A DNA stretch of 64,000 bases from Orientallactaga sibirica. Taxonomy: Eukaryota > Chordata > Mammalia > Rodentia > Dipodidae. Shown piece after piece: positions 34,150-47,005 of the stretch. Numbering within the stretch: position 1 is the stretch's first letter; each line of letters starts with the position of its first letter. Below the pieces are notes generated by a model, which was not told the DNA's origin, did not search any database, and was given only the letters and a program-made list of their open reading frames with translations. The stretch is taken from positions 24,421,001 through 24,485,000 of the forward strand of contig JAEOAD010000029.1 in the NCBI GenBank assembly GCA_036365145.1. The letters are read 5' to 3'. Position numbers and translations under genes: made by a program.

Positions 34150-36680
34150 AATAACCATCCATTCAAAATATCCACTACATCTCTAGGCTAGGTATGAATG
34201 GGCCTGAAGCTGCATGTGGAATAGTAGAGAGAAAATGTTGACTCCTATGTCTTTTTAGGAAACACTTATGAGCACAGATAATTGTTTAAAATTTGCAGTC
34301 ATGAAATTATAAATGAAAATATTTTTCCATTCTTAAATAAATATTACAAAAGAAATATATATATATAATTTAAAAAATAATGCCACATCTTTTCAGTGGA
34401 AGCTAAATTCTCCATATTGATCTACTTTCTACTTTGCCTTCTGAAGACATGTAGGTAAATGTGAAATGAACCTTTCATCACTTGTTAGAATTAAATTTTT
34501 CTGTTTTTGTCTAGTTTATGTATATTTTAATAGAAAACATCTGAAAAACAATTCCAAAACTTTTCCTTTCACAACTTTGAAAGAATGTTATTCAAAGTTT
34601 ATTAATAACTATATCTGTACTCATACATTAATTACAAAGACTTAATCCAAACCTTAGCTGTCGTATGGTCTTTTGCAACAAAAAAAATAGACAGTGTAGA
34701 AATAAGTGTAACAATATGTATAGCAAATAAACATCAAATTTATATGTAAATATATGCTTACATCTTTTCCAAGGTTACAGCCAGATTATTCATGTTTGAA
34801 AATAATTGTGGAAAATTTCAGAAAAGAACTGACTGTTGATTTGGGGTTCTGATGAATATATATGAATGGAAGCACATGGGTAAACCCATGGGAAACTTGT
34901 ACTTATGGCCAGGAATATAACATCAAGCCACGTGGGTTCTCACTGTTACCAAATGATATTGTGATGCTTGAACCTTGGTTGGAATGTTTCTGTAACAGTA
35001 GTGCCTACCATAAACCTCATCTATCCAGCAATGAGTGGAACAATGAGGTGTAAGGAGTAAGATCTTAGAACTATTTCAGGACAAAGCTTTCTTTTCTCAG
35101 AAACCCCACAAACTAACTGGCTTAGCTCAGGATTCCTGCCATTTTCTAGCAGTGGATACAGAGCTTCCCTGAAGAATTAAGTTTCCCAGTGAAATACAGT
35201 ATACACTGCTGTGAAATATGTATGTTATTTCCCCTTTTACTGGTCAAATAATTTAGGGGAAATTTAATATACATCTTGACAAATGTCTATGAAGCTTCTA
35301 TAGTCAAAATAAACCTCTCAAGAATTTTGATATAAAAACCTGAATTATGAAATTTTTAAAAAGCCACCTCAGAAGACCCAGCATATTATTAACATAGAAG
35401 TTTTTTGTTTTTGTGTTTGTTTTTAATTCATAGTCCTCCTTATTTTCTTCCACACAAAACACAAGAATTTTCTCAGTGTTTGCCTATATTGCTATTTGTC
35501 CATTTGGAGTGTGGAAATTAGCCTATAGAATTGTCTCTGTGTATTTACTTAACTTCACTTTGTCTATTTAAACACATTTCACACTGTGTATGATTCATTG
35601 TAGACCAATCTCTTCTATGAAAATAATTATATTTTTCTAATTACTGATGAATATTACTTTACCCATATTTGTAGCACCATACATACTGATTAAAATATCT
35701 CAAAATTCAATAAGCTAAGAGTCCCAATTGAAGCCGTTCAGTAAAAGGAGGGAGGAATTAAACTATGACAGGTAGATCATAATGATGAGACTAACTCACT
35801 TCCTGTTTAATATTTGAGACATTAAATATTTTAGAAGACTTTTTTCTTGCAGGCTGAATGTGAAAGAACTGAACTATGAAAATGGTTTCATAGAAATGAG
35901 ATGTGCTCTCAAATATGTGCCCTTCTTCCATTAAGAGGAACTACTGAGTCTTGAAAGATTTTCTGAAATCCTCATTAACATCCAGACTTAGTTTGATTTC
36001 TGAGACAACAACTTCAGAGTATTTTCTCTAAGAAATCTGTAAAAGAATAAATGTACCCACTCTCTCTGTATAAGTATATAGCTGTATTAATAAACACTTT
36101 ACATACTTTAAAATATAAAAAATATTTAAGCAATATTTTAATTTTAAAGATATAGCATGAATTGATATGAAATACAAATAAAGTGATAAGTATTTTGTAA
36201 AATGAGAAAATGTAGATTTTTCATCATAACCTGAAATTAGGCAAATAATTCCAATATAAGTAGTATAGATAGATTATCTACAGTTTATTTTCAGCAATCT
36301 TGGAAAATATCTTTAAATCATTTCATTAGTTCCATCTTCTCATCTCATTTGGACTTCCCCGCATGCTATGTTTCTTTGATCTTTCTGAGGATTGGGTTAT
36401 ATCTGCCTAGAGGAGGAACAGACAGGTACCACTGAATTCTAATTATGTTTCAATTCTCAATATACCACCAGAGCTGTCAGAACTAGTGAGATTCCCAAAT
36501 GCAATGTCTGTTCTCATCCAATTCTACCACACCTCAGGCCGCATTCCACAATAATGTTGTGAGTTTTCAGATTTTAAAAGTGAAAGGCTGCAAATGAAAT
36601 CACTTGTAGCTGAACTTGCAGATTAGTTTATCCTCTAAATCCAGCCCAAGAAAGTGGGTTCTTACAATCCTGTCTCTGCA
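34150..36680. other. Long unique AT-rich region
   Basis: Contains a short (TA)n at 34,355-34,368. No recognised gene, SINE or LTR. Confidence 0.4.
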
Positions 36681-36689
36681 TGCTAATAT

Positions 36690-37300
36690 CACATTCTCAG
36701 AATCATTGTGCTGATTATATTCCTATACTACTGCTTACACAGAAGAAAAACTTGATAGAGGCTTATGAATCACGACATTCTAGGCATAATATGAAAAACC
36801 AAAAAACACAAATAGTTAAAGAAATTTGGGACCAGAAATGCAATGCTAGAAACATCACATTGCTTGATTTCAAAGTATGTTATAAAGCCATGGTATACCA
36901 AAACATGTCACATTTGTATATCAATGGCCAATAGACTAATGGGAAAACATTGAATATCCAAATATATATACCTCCTTTTATGATCACTCATAAACAAAAG
37001 TGCCAAAATGATACAATCAGGAATAAAGAGTGTCTTCAATCAATATTCCTGGGAAATCTTGATATCCATAGGCAGAAAAATAGAATTGGTTCATATCATA
37101 CATATAAAAACTCAACTCAAATTACAGTGAGATTTAAGCCTAAAACCTGAAGTTTAAAAAAAAAGTGCTGAAAGAAACTAGTGGAGATGCTTCTTGACAT
37201 GGCCTGATGTTGTTTGTGGTAGAATTCCACTCATGAAAGAGATCATTAATTTTACATGATCAAAAATAAAATTTTTGCTACATGTGATTTGAATATATAT
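36690..37300 (+). mobile_element. Old L1 ORF2 remnant
   Basis: The frame at 36,680-36,934 contains 'NITLLDFKVCYKAMVYQN', matching the conserved L1 '[17 protein letters not shown]' stretch. Downstream, ctgggaaatcttgatatccata and aactcaactcaaattac match the following ORF2 part. Much older than the other L1s and without intact frames. Confidence 0.72.
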
Positions 37301-37777
37301 ATATATAACTGTGGTAAGGTAAAGGGAAGAAAATGAGTAATAAATATATTTATGATCTATCTTTTTTCATTTTATCTATTATAAATGAAATATTATCAAG
37401 ATATTAAAACAATCATTATATGAAAGCTATTTAAACAGATCTATGTGAAAATATATAAAATTTACTACCACATTGACTACATAATTGAATTTTATCCCCA
37501 TACCCAACTTTCACATTTCATTGACAGAGTACACTTGAGGGGTAGAAACAGTGCTTTGAATCTCCAAGCTATTGTTCCTTCTATCTAGTGGTATAAATTG
37601 GAACTTGAATATATGTAAGAACTGGATAATTACATTTGTGATCTTTAATTACCAGAGCCTCACTGAAGATGCTGCTTCTGGGAGGCCACATCTAAAGTGA
37701 AATCACTAGCTGGATATTCTACATGCATTTCTCTGCTTCAATTACAAAGCAAGTATTAAGTAGCTCCCAGCAAGAGA

Positions 37778-37799
37778 TGATAGATAGATAGATAGATAG

Positions 37800-37846
<47 letters not shown>
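37778..37846. repeat. (GATA)n microsatellite
   Basis: About 16 GATA units with a single 2-bp phase break near 37,800. Confidence 0.97.
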
Positions 37847-37928
37847 GAGCTTGAAACAAATCACTAAATTTTAAATCCATTTAGATGGAATCTTTTTCTG
37901 CCTCAGATAGAGAAATCTCATCTTTTTA

Positions 37929-38138
37929 AATTTATTTATTTATTTATTTGCAAGCAGAGAGAGAGAAGAGAGGCAGACAGAGAGAAAATGAGCACACCAG
38001 GACCTCTAGCCACTGCAAACGAACTTCAGATGCATGTGCCCCTTGTGCATCTGGCTTAATTGGGTCCTGGAGAATGGAACCGGGATCCTTTGGCTTTGCA
38101 GGCAGATGCCTTAACCACTAAGCCATTTCTCCAGCCCT
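37929..38138 (-). repeat. DIP-like SINE (first of a tandem pair)
   Basis: (TTTA)n, GA tract, cactgcaaacgaacttcagatgcatgtgcc, ending aagccatttctccagccct. Low divergence. Confidence 0.93.
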
Positions 38139-38139
38139 A

Positions 38140-38381
38140 ATTTTTTTTTTTTTATTTATTTATTTTTTGAGAGTGACAGACAGAGAGAGAGAGAAAGAGG
38201 CAGAGAGAGAGAAAGAGAGAAAACAGGTGCATCAGGGCCTCCAGCTACTGCAAGAGAACTCTAGATGCATGTGCCACCTTGTGCATCTGGCTTTCGTGGG
38301 TACTGGGGAATTGAGCCTTGAACCAGGGTCCTTAGGCTTCATAGGCAAACACTTAACCACTAAGCCATTTCTTCAGCCCAA
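38140..38381 (-). repeat. DIP-like SINE (second of a tandem pair)
   Basis: T-run/TTTA, (GA)n, ctgcaagagaactctagatgcatgtgccacc, ending aagccatttcttcagccc. Directly abuts the first copy in the same orientation, suggesting insertion into its head-proximal flank. Confidence 0.92.
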
Positions 38382-38554
38382 AATCCTATTATCTTTAAAG
38401 ACCTATATTCATTTGATATTTACTAATAAAATTTTGTATTGATATTTTAAGGGGTATTACCTCAGCAAATATACTTGCCATATATATGTATCAAAAGCTT
38501 ATCATAAGAAAGGGGTGCAGATGGGTCATATGAAAATGATTTTATGAAATTGTT

Positions 38555-40160
38555 GTAGTTAGCTCTTCATTGTTTGGACAAACACCAGACCAAACGCAAC
38601 TTATGGGAGGACAGGGTTTATTTAGGCTTACAGATTTCAGGGCAACTTTGAACATGATGGAAGAATCTGGCTCACTTGAATAGCCATTCACAGGAGAAAG
38701 AATGTAAAAAGCACCAGAATGTGTGTGCTGACTTTCAAAACCCAAGGAGGTGGGCCCAATCACAAGTTCTGCCCCTCAATGTCACATTTCCACAGTAGGG
38801 CTCCATCTCCAAAATACTATTTAGGAGGAAACCAACTAGAAAACTTAATCACAAACATCTGAGACTACGGAAAGATCATATTCAAACATGAAGACCCTGG
38901 CCGAACAGACTCATGAACAACTCCCTCACAATGCAAATTTACCCAAGTTCAATTTCAAAAATCAATATACTCTATCACCATTAACATGGTTCAAAAGCCC
39001 AAAGTCTCATCTGAGATTCAAGACTGTCTCCTATGAGCCATATGAAACTAAAACACTTGTTACATATTTATAACCCACAATAGTATAGAGTAAATATTCA
39101 AACAAAAAATGATGCCATCACAAGGAGAAACTAGACTAATGAAAATCAGTAGCTCTCAGGCAAACATCAAACATCTGTAGTTAAAAGTCCAACAAGCTGT
39201 AAACAGTGATAAAGTCTCTGGAATCCATCCAGCTGGCCTGCTTAGAGCCCAATGTAAACTCCATCCCAAGCTGACAGCTTTCCACGTTAGTTGTCCCACA
39301 GTCCTGTTATCTACAGATTCCTTAGATCTTCATTGTGACCCACGGTTCTTCTTCATAGTTTCATACAATGGATTTACTGGGGTTTCAAAGCCTGTTTCCC
39401 ACTGCCACATGTTAGCAGCTTCTGGAACCGTGGACACTTCGTGATTCTACTTCAACACAGTTTCTAATGCTTAAAAAGCAAGTACAAGGTGGGCAGAAAA
39501 ACCAAATCAGTCTTTCTTCAAATGCCCTCTTTTCAAAAGGGTTGAGTCTTCCATGGCTGGATTTCACTCTCAGTCATATTTACCATTGTCTGAATGCAAT
39601 GTTGTCCAATTTTAAGTGCCTTAAAATCAGTAGTCTCAGTACCTGTAAGTTCAAACTTGTTTGAATTTCTTTCTATGGTAAACTTGACATCTTTCATATC
39701 TTTTGGTTCTATACTTTCTTCCACTAAGCCCACCAGACCATTGCTTTTAAAGTCCAAGATCATACACAGAATACAAACAGCCTTTCTTCCAGTAGCCAAG
39801 TTCTAACAAAGTTCTTTCCTTCCCCTTTCAAAGTTCATAAGCCATACCTTCAGAGTCCACAATTCTCTCTGCAGTTAGTATTTTCATACTCTATGTAGAA
39901 TAGCCCATCAAGTTTTTCTTATAGCATTGCAAGCATTCTCCAGCCCAAAGTAACAGATCCTTCCATGTTCCTCCCACAAACACATTCCAAAAGATCAAAA
40001 TCCACAATATGAGATTCTTCAAAACAACAGCCCCACTTCTTGGCACCAGGCATTTTTTCTGTTGTAGTTCCCTTCCCATTACTGGTACTAACACCTGTCC
40101 AGAATCATCTTAGAGTAGGAAAGGTCTTGCTTTACATTTGCAGATTCCAGGGCTCCTAGA
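38555..40160 (-). mobile_element. MaLR-type element: 3' LTR plus 1.2 kb internal, 5' LTR mostly lost
   Basis: The LTR-like block 38,555-38,890 (gtttggacaaacaccagacc, acagggtttatttaggcttacag) is read on the minus strand. It is followed by non-coding internal sequence to about 40,090 (catggttcaaaagcccaaagtctcatctgag, typical of MaLR internals). The right end (attactggtactaacac) looks like a decayed leucine primer site. The text after it (acatttgcagattccaggg) is an LTR scrap. No retroviral proteins are encoded. Confidence 0.7.
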
Positions 40161-43100
40161 TTCTTCATCCCTGACCATTCAATTTCTTATTTTCTACACA
40201 ATTTTACACAATTACAATTTTCTCTTTCATTCTTCTATTTGTTAAAATAACAAATTTCCTGAGTGGCCAATATATGTTACAGGATAAAAGAAAACTCAGA
40301 GTCATGGTATACTTTGCTTCAGCCAGAAAGACCAAAGTATGCCTTTAAATGAAAAGGTATGGAACTAAAGATCACCTCATTAAGCAAATTCAGCCAGACA
40401 TGTGAAGGTAATTATCACATATTTTTTCTACTATGAAGAGTCTAGATTTTAAAATCAAAATATGAACTTAGAAATAGGATTATTTGGGAGAAGATAGAGA
40501 CCACTGAAAAGCAATGGAGAAACAGAGAAGGCGATGAGTATTGGGAGAAGAGTATTATTGAAATACATTTTGTTCATAAATAAAAATGTCATAGTGACAC
40601 ATGATATTTCATAAAATTAGTGTGTGCTAATAAATGAGGGAAAGATGAATCCTATGATAGTTGTTCCTTGCAGTATCTTCTTTGCATCATTTGAGCACCA
40701 CTAAAATAAGAAATAGCATGATGCTTATGGCCAAGAGATTCGAATCGAACCACATCATTACAGAGCTGCAAGGACATGATACAAAAGAAAAGACATGTAG
40801 CATTCTCAACATTCTTACAGGGCCACAAAAGACCATCATAAAGACACAAAATGCTGTTGCCCAACCTCTCTTTTTCACTCAAATTCACAATCTTCATTAT
40901 GCCTTAAATGGCAATAGTATACCTTTCCCACATACCACCCACCCATCCTATCCCTACTATGTCTCTCTTTATTTATTTCTCTCTTTGCTTCTAATTCAAG
41001 GTCATCTAGCTTACTTCCTCAGATCATTTGAAAATGTTTCTGCCTATTGAATGACATTATCTAGAACTAAAGCTTTCTATCAAACAAAATTTCATAACTA
41101 TTTTCAATTTATATTGTTCAGGATACTTCTTATAAATACCTCTTCAAAGAATGCTTCCTTGATGCTATCATTAAATTTCACCTCACCAAAGGTTCTTTCA
41201 TGTGCCTTACCAGAATATTTTTTCTATGTAAACAGACAAGTATTCAAGTATTATTTAACCTTATATTTGATTATTTCCTACCCTCAACTTGACTATAAGC
41301 CACTTTATAGAAACCATATTAACTCCTTATTTGTTCCTTTATTAATGATATCTAGTAAATTGGAACATGTGGAGCTTAGTATAAATGTGTGTAATAAATT
41401 AACCATGGCATTTGCAAACATAAATATGAACTTCTCCTCTATATAATCTCTCTCAAGTCAGAATCTTTATTGTTTTTGTCCAGGTAAACATTATAGTATG
41501 TGGTATATGTGTTTATTCACTCTTGTATACCCTAACTAAGAATCTTAAAAATAAAGTAATAAATCTATGATGTCCTATAAACAAATACGATTAAATGAGA
41601 ATAATCATTGGAATAAAGTTTTCAGATCAATTTTTAAGTGTTTTCTTTTTTCTTATAAAGCAACACTTCTCTTTTGCAAAGCATATGGTCCTTTGGGAAA
41701 TATTTCATTAATATTTTAAGACTGAGATTGTTAAATTATTAATAAAGAATCTATTTAAATTATTATCAAAATTTAATTTTCTTCTGTTATGCATGTTCAT
41801 ACTACTTTGAATTTAAAAAGAAAAATGGACACTATTGGAAAATTGTCCCTAACCAAGGGAAAAGTAAATTCAGAAAATAGTTACTCAGGATATTCCCTAC
41901 TTAGAGATTCTAAGGCAGCTTTCATTTCTTAAGTCCAAGTAGTAATGCTGAAGTAGCCTCAAACTGGGAATTATAGGTAATAGTATTGTTTAGATTAAGC
42001 TTTAGAAGTTTTAAAGTAGAATAGAATATTTTCCTGTGTGCTCCTAGCAGTGCTTTTATTCTAGGCTAACTTAAACATTGTTACACAGTTGTCTTCTCAT
42101 CAGTTATTGCTTTTGGTTATCACAATTTAGATATGGGATTATATATGTCACTGATGGTCATATAACAACTATTTTTCCTCATAATTATATTGTTACTACC
42201 TGTAATTATGTTCTCTTTTGTTTTGCTGAAAGGTGAGCACACTATTGGTGCCAGATTTTTCCACAAAGAGCTTCTCTCTGAGCGTTGACTGCCACTCAAC
42301 CAGCTGACCTGTAAGGAAATAGGTTCAGGTATATACTGGTTGTACAGTGAAATGCAAACCTGTTTAAAGTAAACAATAATTCCATAAACCAAGAAAAGAA
42401 AGAATAACTAACAAATAGGATATTTTCTAATATTATTTCTCTATATTTAATGTAAAATAGATTGATACTCTCCAGGCCACTGTATATTTTCAGTATGATC
42501 CTACTTTTTCTAAAACATGAAGGTGTGGAAGTCAACATAACTGGCAAATGGAAAATTATATGCTGTAGATCTACCTAAATAACTTCACTGGTGATATTAT
42601 TATATTGAGTTTTAAATTTCAAAAGATATAAAATTTGAACTCAATTTTCTTAAGGTACACATAGGATTTATGTGTTTGTCATGTGTGTTCATGATGTTTT
42701 CATGTTTGTTTTTGTATATTGTCTTGTCATAAATATAGAATACCAACATAAAATTCAAAATTGTCCCTTAATCTTAATTTTGCTTTTAATATATTTTTGG
42801 TATTTTGGTATACTAACAAAGTGTGAATGTGTGTGAATGTGAATGTTTTGGTGATATATTAAAAGGCCTTATAAGTACATATAAATAAACTTAGTAATCT
42901 TAAATGCTTAAAACCTATAAATTTTATTTGGTAATGTAATATTCATTGGAATCTTAAAATAAAATTTCATTAGCTTATAGAGGTTAACACTGGATGCCTA
43001 AATTTTGATAATGATTACTTTCCTCAGCAAGTTTTAAAACAATTCTATTCCATTTTTCAATGATCATGGGTAAAAAAATAAAGCATCAAAATACCTCTAA

Positions 43101-43327
43101 ATACATACTAAATAGGTCCTTCAATTATATTAATCACTATTATTTCCTTTTTCAGAATTAGGTACAAGTACCAAACATAAAATTTTATTGGATATGCTTA
43201 TTGGGAATTTTTTATGTTATGCTATTGTTCAATGGAGATTACAGAAGATAATTATTTTGCTACCATAAATAAAGATTTTTCAAAATATTGTGTGTTGGTT
43301 AGTTTTCATTGATAACAGGTTTACTTT
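40161..43327. other. Long unique AT-rich region
   Basis: About 3.2 kb. Plus frames at 40,661-41,050 (129 aa) and 41,051-41,446 (131 aa) lie end to end but show no domain or repeat homology. Without splice or conservation evidence they are not called. Confidence 0.4.
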
Positions 43328-43380
43328 AAAATATTTAGGTTGAAAAAAAAGAAAAAAGAAAGAAAAAAAATATTTAGGTT
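43328..43380. repeat. Duplicated 14-mer around an A/GA-rich insert
   Basis: aaaatatttaggtt occurs at 43,328 and 43,367, separated by a 25-bp A/G-rich tract. A third copy lies at 43,615 after the SINE. The middle copy abuts the SINE head. Confidence 0.9.
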
Positions 43381-43614
43381 GGGCTGGAGAGATGGCTTAG
43401 TGGTTAAGGCATTTGCCTGCAAAACCAAAGGATCCCAGTTTGATTCTCTAGGACCCACGTAAGCCAGATGCATAAGGGGACACATGCATCTGGAGTTTGT
43501 TTGCAGAGGATGGATATTCCATTCTCTCTCTCTCTCTAGCTCTCGATCTTGCTCTTTCTCTTTCTCTGTCTCAAATAAATAAATAAAAATATATTTTAAA
43601 AATAAAATAAAAAT
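43381..43614 (+). repeat. DIP-like SINE with target-site duplication
   Basis: Head gggctggagagatggcttagtgg, body cgtaagccagatgcataagg, CT tail, (AAATA)n end. Flanked by aaaatatttaggtt at 43,367-43,380 and 43,615-43,628. Low divergence. Confidence 0.95.
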
Positions 43615-43628
43615 AAAATATTTAGGTT

Positions 43629-43984
43629 TATTGGACATTCACAAATTAAATATAATCTTTATATCAAAGTACCTGCTATAATAGCAAATGGCTTTATAAT
43701 ACTATCTACAAAAGATATACAAGGTTACACCAATATTTATAAGCAAGCATTATGGCAATATATTTATGATGTTTTCCAGTTAACTGTTAAACTCTTGTCC
43801 AGTACCAAGAGTTGATTTATATGGAGAGTATGATTTGTTTGTTTGTATTTGGGCAGAAAGTTTAGATGAAATGTCAATTCTTTATGGCTAGTTAAGGAAG
43901 TGAATTTAACGTCACACAGTAAGTACTTCTTCCATAGGGATGATTTCCTTTCTTAAGGGACACTCCCCATTCTGATTCCTTTAT
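43629..43984. other. Unique DNA
   Basis: Nothing recognised. Confidence 0.4.
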
Positions 43985-45040
43985 CATCAATTGTTGGGAA
44001 TTGCTAAATACGGACTGGGACTGTGAGGAAGCTGGCCTGAACTGTTGGACATGGCTGGGGACCTTGGGCTGTGGGGTTGCAGCTGGCCCTATCTTTAAGA
44101 ACCCACCCTGGCAACGGTGACTGACTTTCCCTACACTAATTTGTAGGTTGTAGTGTGCCCTGTCATGGCCCAGAGTGGGCAGAACTGGCAAGGCCCTCCC
44201 CCTGAATCACAAAAAACTCTGACCAATTCCACAAGTCAGACTTTGCCCCCCCCCCACCCCACAGTTCCTGACCTTGTGGCTAACTGCCCAAGAGACCCTG
44301 CCATCTCTCTCAGGCCCTCCTCCACAGCTTTGAAGTCATGTAGCTTTCCAGCATTTTCCTTATCTCTCTTGCAGCTCATCCCCCCACAGCTCTGACTGAA
44401 ATGTCCAGAACAACTAACAATGAGATAAACAACAAGAAAAGTAATTAGAAGTTAAAATGTTTGCTTTTTTATAAATGTCTTTTGCAAAGTTTTTCTTCTT
44501 TCTTAAGTTATTTGAGTGTGTAATTTACAATCTTTCTAACTCACAGAAAAATGCAACAGAGATAATTTCTTTGATGGCTTTTATAAGGAAAACAAGAAAC
44601 CTCTTACTGTTGAGCAAGTCACAGTAGCTATCTCTCTCACATGTTTGCTTTTTTATAAATGTCTTTTGCTCAGTTTTTTCTCTTTCTCCTCCCCTCACAG
44701 CTTTGAAGTTACCTAGTTCTTCCACCACTTAGATAGCAGCCCATCCGATTGCCATGTAGTCTGTATGTACCATCTCAACCTTTCTCAAGTGTTTATAAAC
44801 CCACTCCCCTTTTGAATAAGTGAGTGCTGTCCATCAGATGGTCTCCCAGATGTTCACAATGATGCCCAATGATGGGCACATCATTGTCATCATACTCACC
44901 CACTGCTCCATGATGGACCCTGCTTGCAAAGTTTCCCCACAACTCTAAGTATGGAAATAAACTCAGACATTCTCCTCCTCACCCATAGGGATGGGATGTC
45001 AGTGGCCAACCACCCCAGGAAATGTTAAAGAAAGACCCAC
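43985..45040 (+). mobile_element. Unclassified LTR-like block (possible ERV1 solo LTR)
   Basis: About 1 kb, more GC-rich than its surroundings. It has a TATA-like TATAAA at 44,793 and a polyadenylation-like AATAAA at 44,956, spaced as in an LTR. An internal direct repeat (tgtttgcttttttataaatg) occurs at 44,458 and 44,642. A C-rich run lies at 44,246-44,262. The exact ends and TG/CA termini are not clear, and no internal region is present. Confidence 0.4.
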
Positions 45041-45758
45041 AATCAATGTAACCTGATTTAAACTCACATAAGCACTTATTCATTAATTCACAAAATACAT
45101 ATTCTCCAAAAAAACAGTGTGCTTCCAAAGATGATATAGTTCACATGTTTGGTGAAATCTATTTAAAATAATATGATGTGTGGGAGTGTTACAGGGCAAG
45201 TTGTTGTGGGTGGGCATCAAATAGAAGTATGCAAAGCACATAACATAGATAGATGTGTTTTGATTGATTTTGGGTACAAAGAGAGGAGAAAAGAAATATG
45301 AATTACAGAAATCTCATTGGTTCTCCACCTCTGTACTTGCTCCCTCCAGGAGTGCTTCAGAAGAGATAAAAGAGACGTGTTTTCAGATGAGATATTCAGC
45401 CTTTGCTGTAGGAATGATAACAAACCTGCTCCTGACCACTACTACTGTGAAATCTACCTAGAGGTCTATGAGATTGATTAATACAGAGAACCTGTAATGG
45501 ACTGCATAAATAGCAGATTTATATATAGTTAACTGCAATATATAGAGTTCATTGAAATAATGTGGACATTCTTAGGAAATTTGTACATCATAATCCAACC
45601 TAAATTTTAATCATGTGATGATGATGATGATGAACACCTGTTATGTTACACTGGTATTTTACTCTTTCACCATATGATAAAAAAATATTTACCTTCCAGC
45701 TCCTCAATAGATACTAAAAATACAGCCCACAAAAAGGCCAGCATATTTTCCCAGGCAG
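45041..45758. other. Unique DNA with a short (GAT)n run
   Basis: (GAT)n of about 6 units lies at 45,613-45,632. No other feature. Confidence 0.4.
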
Positions 45759-45810
45759 ATGTGTGTGTGTGTGTGTGTGATGTGTGTGTGTTTGTGTGTG
45801 TGTGTGTGTA
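45759..45810. repeat. (TG)n microsatellite, interrupted
   Basis: TG run with two single-unit interruptions, grading into TA/TG repeats to 45,842. Confidence 0.96.
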
Positions 45811-45844
45811 TACATATGTATGTATATTTTGTGTATATATGTAC

Positions 45845-46640
45845 AACTGCTATTTGGAATTAGTAAGTTTCATGAAAAGGAGAAATTCTTAGTATAAATA
45901 TGATCAGAAGATGCAGAGTATGTAAAACCTCAGAAAAAAATGCTGCATTTATATGTGGTGTTGGTGTCCTCCAACTTCAGCAAAGCTGGCTCTGATTAGT
46001 ATCCAGATGTAGTCAAGGCTCAGGGAAGAAAATTCTGCCAGGCAAGTTCCAAAGCTCCTGATGAAAACTCACTATTCATATGCAAGCCTGTCCAAGGCAG
46101 ATGTTCTTACTTATGGAAAAAGAAGCTGCCCAGAGCTGACATTTGGCTAAATCTTTCCCCTACCCCCCCAAAAAAAAATGTGTTTTAAAGCTGATTTCTG
46201 ACTGTGTAAGACTAATACACTTCGCTTAACAATTTTTCTCTTTAGTTCTTCAAGTTCCAGTTTGTGAAAGCAGGAAGAGTGAGATTTGCCTTATGCATAG
46301 AACAATATACCTGTTCATTGGATGGGAATGGATGGACGATAAAAGATGGCATACTGCCCATCATAGAAATCAGTTCTTACTTTCATGCTTTTCTCATTCT
46401 CAAAGTTCCTTTTCCATTCTGAGTTTATCTCCTTCTACCATTACATGGCTATTAACCTTTTCTACCAGCATAGGAACATGCTCCATTCTAAAATTCATCT
46501 TTCCCTCCAAAGTAGTCAGTTTTTGCTATATATTTAAAGAACAGTATTAGAGAAAAACAAAACACAGTACATTAGTTACCTGGCAACAATTAATTTGAGC
46601 AGTGTTTTAGGAATACAAAAAATAGTAATATATTCTCTAT
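45845..46640. other. Unique DNA
   Basis: Nothing recognised apart from a short C/A run at 46,164-46,178. Confidence 0.4.
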
Positions 46641-46658
46641 AAGTACTTGTTAAATCTT

Positions 46659-46735
46659 TTTTTATATTTTTCTTTTATTTATTTATTTATTTGAGAGGGA
46701 AGCAGATAGAAATAAAGATAGATATAGAGAAGGAA

Positions 46736-46789
<54 letters not shown>

Positions 46790-46987
46790 GTATATATGGA
46801 GAGAGAGAGAGAGAGAGAGGGAGGAGAGGGAGAGAATGGGCATGCCAGGGCCTCCAGCCCCTGCAAATGAACTCCAGATGCATGTGGCACTTTGGGATCT
46901 GCTTTATGTGGGTCCTAGGGAATTGAACCACCGTCCTTTTTGGCTTTGCAGGCAAACACCTTAACTACTAAGCCATTTCTCCAGCCC
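46659..46987 (-). repeat. DIP-like SINE with (TA)n expansion and 18-bp target-site duplication
   Basis: TTTA tail and GA-rich tract, then a (TA)n run at 46,738-46,797, then (GA)n, cctgcaaatgaactccagatgcatg and head complement aagccatttctccagccc. aagtacttgttaaatctt flanks it at 46,641 and 46,988. The TA run arose inside the GA-rich part of the element. Confidence 0.95.
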
Positions 46988-47005
46988 AAGTACTTGTTAA
47001 ATCTT

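Noticed and set aside
40661..41446. Two abutting 130-residue plus frames
   Set aside because: No domain or family similarity and ordinary AT-rich context. Conservation would be needed to consider an exon.
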